A stretch of 64,000 nucleotides of DNA from the IMG/VR virus record IMGVR_UViG_3300009514_000007, positions 51,953 through 115,952 of that record. One strand, given 5' to 3'. The position numbers and the translations under genes are program-made. Source of the DNA: a virus. Below are positions 62,974 to 64,000 of this stretch, in pieces. The first letter of the stretch is position 1. The number at the start of each line of letters is the position of its first letter. The notes under the pieces were generated by a model that worked only from the letters and a program-made list of their open reading frames with translations, ran no database searches and was not told where the DNA came from.

Positions 62974-63621
62974 ATGCCCATGAAGCCCCTGAAAACGACA
63001 CCACCCGACGAAACCAAGACCTTCACCCTCCGCTGCACGCACGAGAAGATGTGGCCGCCGCCGTTGACGTTGCTCAACGTGGACATTCGGGCGATGTGGC
63101 GCACGGGCGAGATCAGCCAGCACGACTACCAGCAGATCGAGACGTGGGAAAAGGTCTGTGGGCTCAAGGCGATGGGGGACAAGTGCATCGACTGTCCTCT
63201 CGCCAAGATTGAGCTACCGCATCCTGGCGCGGGCCAGAATCGGGTGGAGTTGGAGCCGTTGCCGGGATGGCTCAAGGAGCGGAAGCGGTTGCGTATGCTC
63301 GGGACCAAGCCGAAACCCAAGCCCAAGCCTGCGGCCCACAACCCGCCGTCGAAGAAAGAGGTCGTTGTCGAGACTGTGGAAAACAAGGTGGACGAATCGC
63401 CTGTCGGAGATAGCCCGTCGAAAAAGCCTGCCGAGAAAAAGAAGCGCACGAGTAGGAAACGCACAAAGGCCAAGGTGGCCCTGACGGACGACGCGCCTGC
63501 CGAGACGCCTTCCACTCCCGAACCGGAGCCGACCCCGACCCCGGAGCCTGTCGAGACACCCGAGCCCGAAGCTACGGACTCGTCGGACGGGCTTGACCTC
63601 GACAAGCTGCTCAACGAGTGA
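62974..63621 (+). CDS. Zinc-site protein with disordered charged tail
   Basis: The product has 215 aa, starting 4 nt after polA. Residues about 1-105 are ordered, with Cys residues at R-C-T-H and K-C-I-D-C-P. The rest is low complexity: KPKPKPK, KKKRTSRKRTKAK, then Pro/Glu/Thr repeats (PEPEPTPTPEPVETPEPE). This is the look of a DNA-binding or scaffold protein with a flexible tail. It overlaps the next gene by one base (TGATG). Function unknown. Confidence 0.5.
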   Translation: MPMKPLKTTPPDETKTFTLRCTHEKMWPPPLTLLNVDIRAMWRTGEISQHDYQQIETWEKVCGLKAMGDKCIDCPLAKIELPHPGAGQNRVELEPLPGWLKERKRLRMLGTKPKPKPKPAAHNPPSKKEVVVETVENKVDESPVGDSPSKKPAEKKKRTSRKRTKAKVALTDDAPAETPSTPEPEPTPTPEPVETPEPEATDSSDGLDLDKLLNE

Positions 63622-64000
63622 TGCGGGTCGTTACCCTTGCCCGGAAACCCATCGAGGGATCAACCACGCGATCGGTTGTCGAGCAAGGGACAGGGGGGCT
63701 CAGCATTGACGCCTCCCGCATTGGCAACGAGACGATCAAGGTCGGACACAACGCCGGGGACAGCTTCTCGCAGTCCTACAAGGCCAAAGGTACGACCCCG
63801 GAGCGCACGCACTACACGACCCATACGGGACGCTGGCCGACGAATTTGATTCTCCAGGCGAGTGCTGTTGCGGATCTGGACGCTCAGTCGGGCTATCTCA
63901 AGACAGGTCGGGTAGCATCCCATAGTGAGCGGGGGATGTGGGGCAGCGGGGCCGACGTGGACTATGCTGACGTAGAGGCAGGTGGCGGGGCGTCGAGGTT
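63621..64000 (+). CDS. Stand-alone methyltransferase recognition-type module, copy 3 (cut by window end)
   Basis: At least 126 aa, truncated by the window edge. MRVVTLARKPIEGST, GTGGLSIDASRIG, GRWPTNLILQ and the final GGGASR match the modules at 46798 and 48288, starting at the same point of the homology. In the other copies the module ends within about 10 residues after ASRFF, so it may stop just outside the window or continue into a catalytic half. No catalytic motif lies within the visible part, and no DPPY half precedes it. Confidence 0.65.
   Translation, partial: MRVVTLARKPIEGSTTRSVVEQGTGGLSIDASRIGNETIKVGHNAGDSFSQSYKAKGTTPERTHYTTHTGRWPTNLILQASAVADLDAQSGYLKTGRVASHSERGMWGSGADVDYADVEAGGGASR

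Noticed and set aside
1-64000. CRISPR arrays, integrase/attachment sites, insertion sequences, rRNA genes
   Set aside because: No regularly spaced repeats, recombinase motifs, transposase-like ORFs or rRNA-like stretches were seen on either strand.

Overview
The window is a contiguous piece of a GC-rich tailed-phage genome (Caudoviricetes, contractile-tail/myovirus-like), probably a large lytic phage. The evidence is a gp25-like and a baseplate-J/gp6-like baseplate protein in tandem, a series of very large tail-appendage proteins, and a self-contained replication set (SNF2 and DnaB-type helicases, PolA, a DnaG-type zinc domain, NAD+-dependent ligase) plus a phage GroEL. No integrase, repressor, rRNA, tRNA, insertion sequence or CRISPR array was recognised. 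The host cannot be named; the strong GC bias at third codon positions only suggests a GC-rich bacterium. Capsid, portal, terminase, tail sheath, tube and tape-measure genes are not in this window.

Region 1 (1-33.8 kb) is a structural block, all on the + strand and mostly with overlapping or abutting genes. It runs gp25-like wedge, J-like wedge, a further wedge candidate, a tail fibre, an 1817-residue multi-domain appendage, a small IGTG-type tail protein, and then a run of 1000-1900-residue proteins. Two of these (16181-19636 and 28187-33805) are clear paralogues. The wider gaps in this block carry a recurring CCTATA element that may be a late promoter.

Region 2 (33.8-40.7 kb) holds small proteins, one with ADP-ribosyltransferase-like motifs, then a signal-peptide/membrane protein resembling a holin. 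A strong terminator follows at 36265-36300. After it come small genes, GroEL and a possible peptidoglycan-binding protein.

Region 3 (40.7-48.9 kb) holds a SNF2-type helicase whose P-loop is interrupted by a 456-residue intein, a DnaC-like putative loader, a DnaB-like helicase, and an unusual split DNA methyltransferase. The methyltransferase locus carries repeated copies of one module; a further copy lies at the right edge of the window (63621 onward).

Region 4 (48.9-50.9 kb) contains the only two minus-strand genes, a divergent intergenic region, and a 223-nt non-coding gap. The gap can fold into a nested, riboswitch-like structure just upstream of a MESH1/SpoT-like HD hydrolase.

Region 5 (50.9-64 kb) is a dense + strand array of small, often cysteine-containing proteins together with LigA, a primase zinc domain and a PolA. 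The PolA carries a zinc ribbon inside its polymerase domain and an extra C-terminal domain. The replication genes together could form most of a phage replisome; a catalytic primase domain was not seen here.
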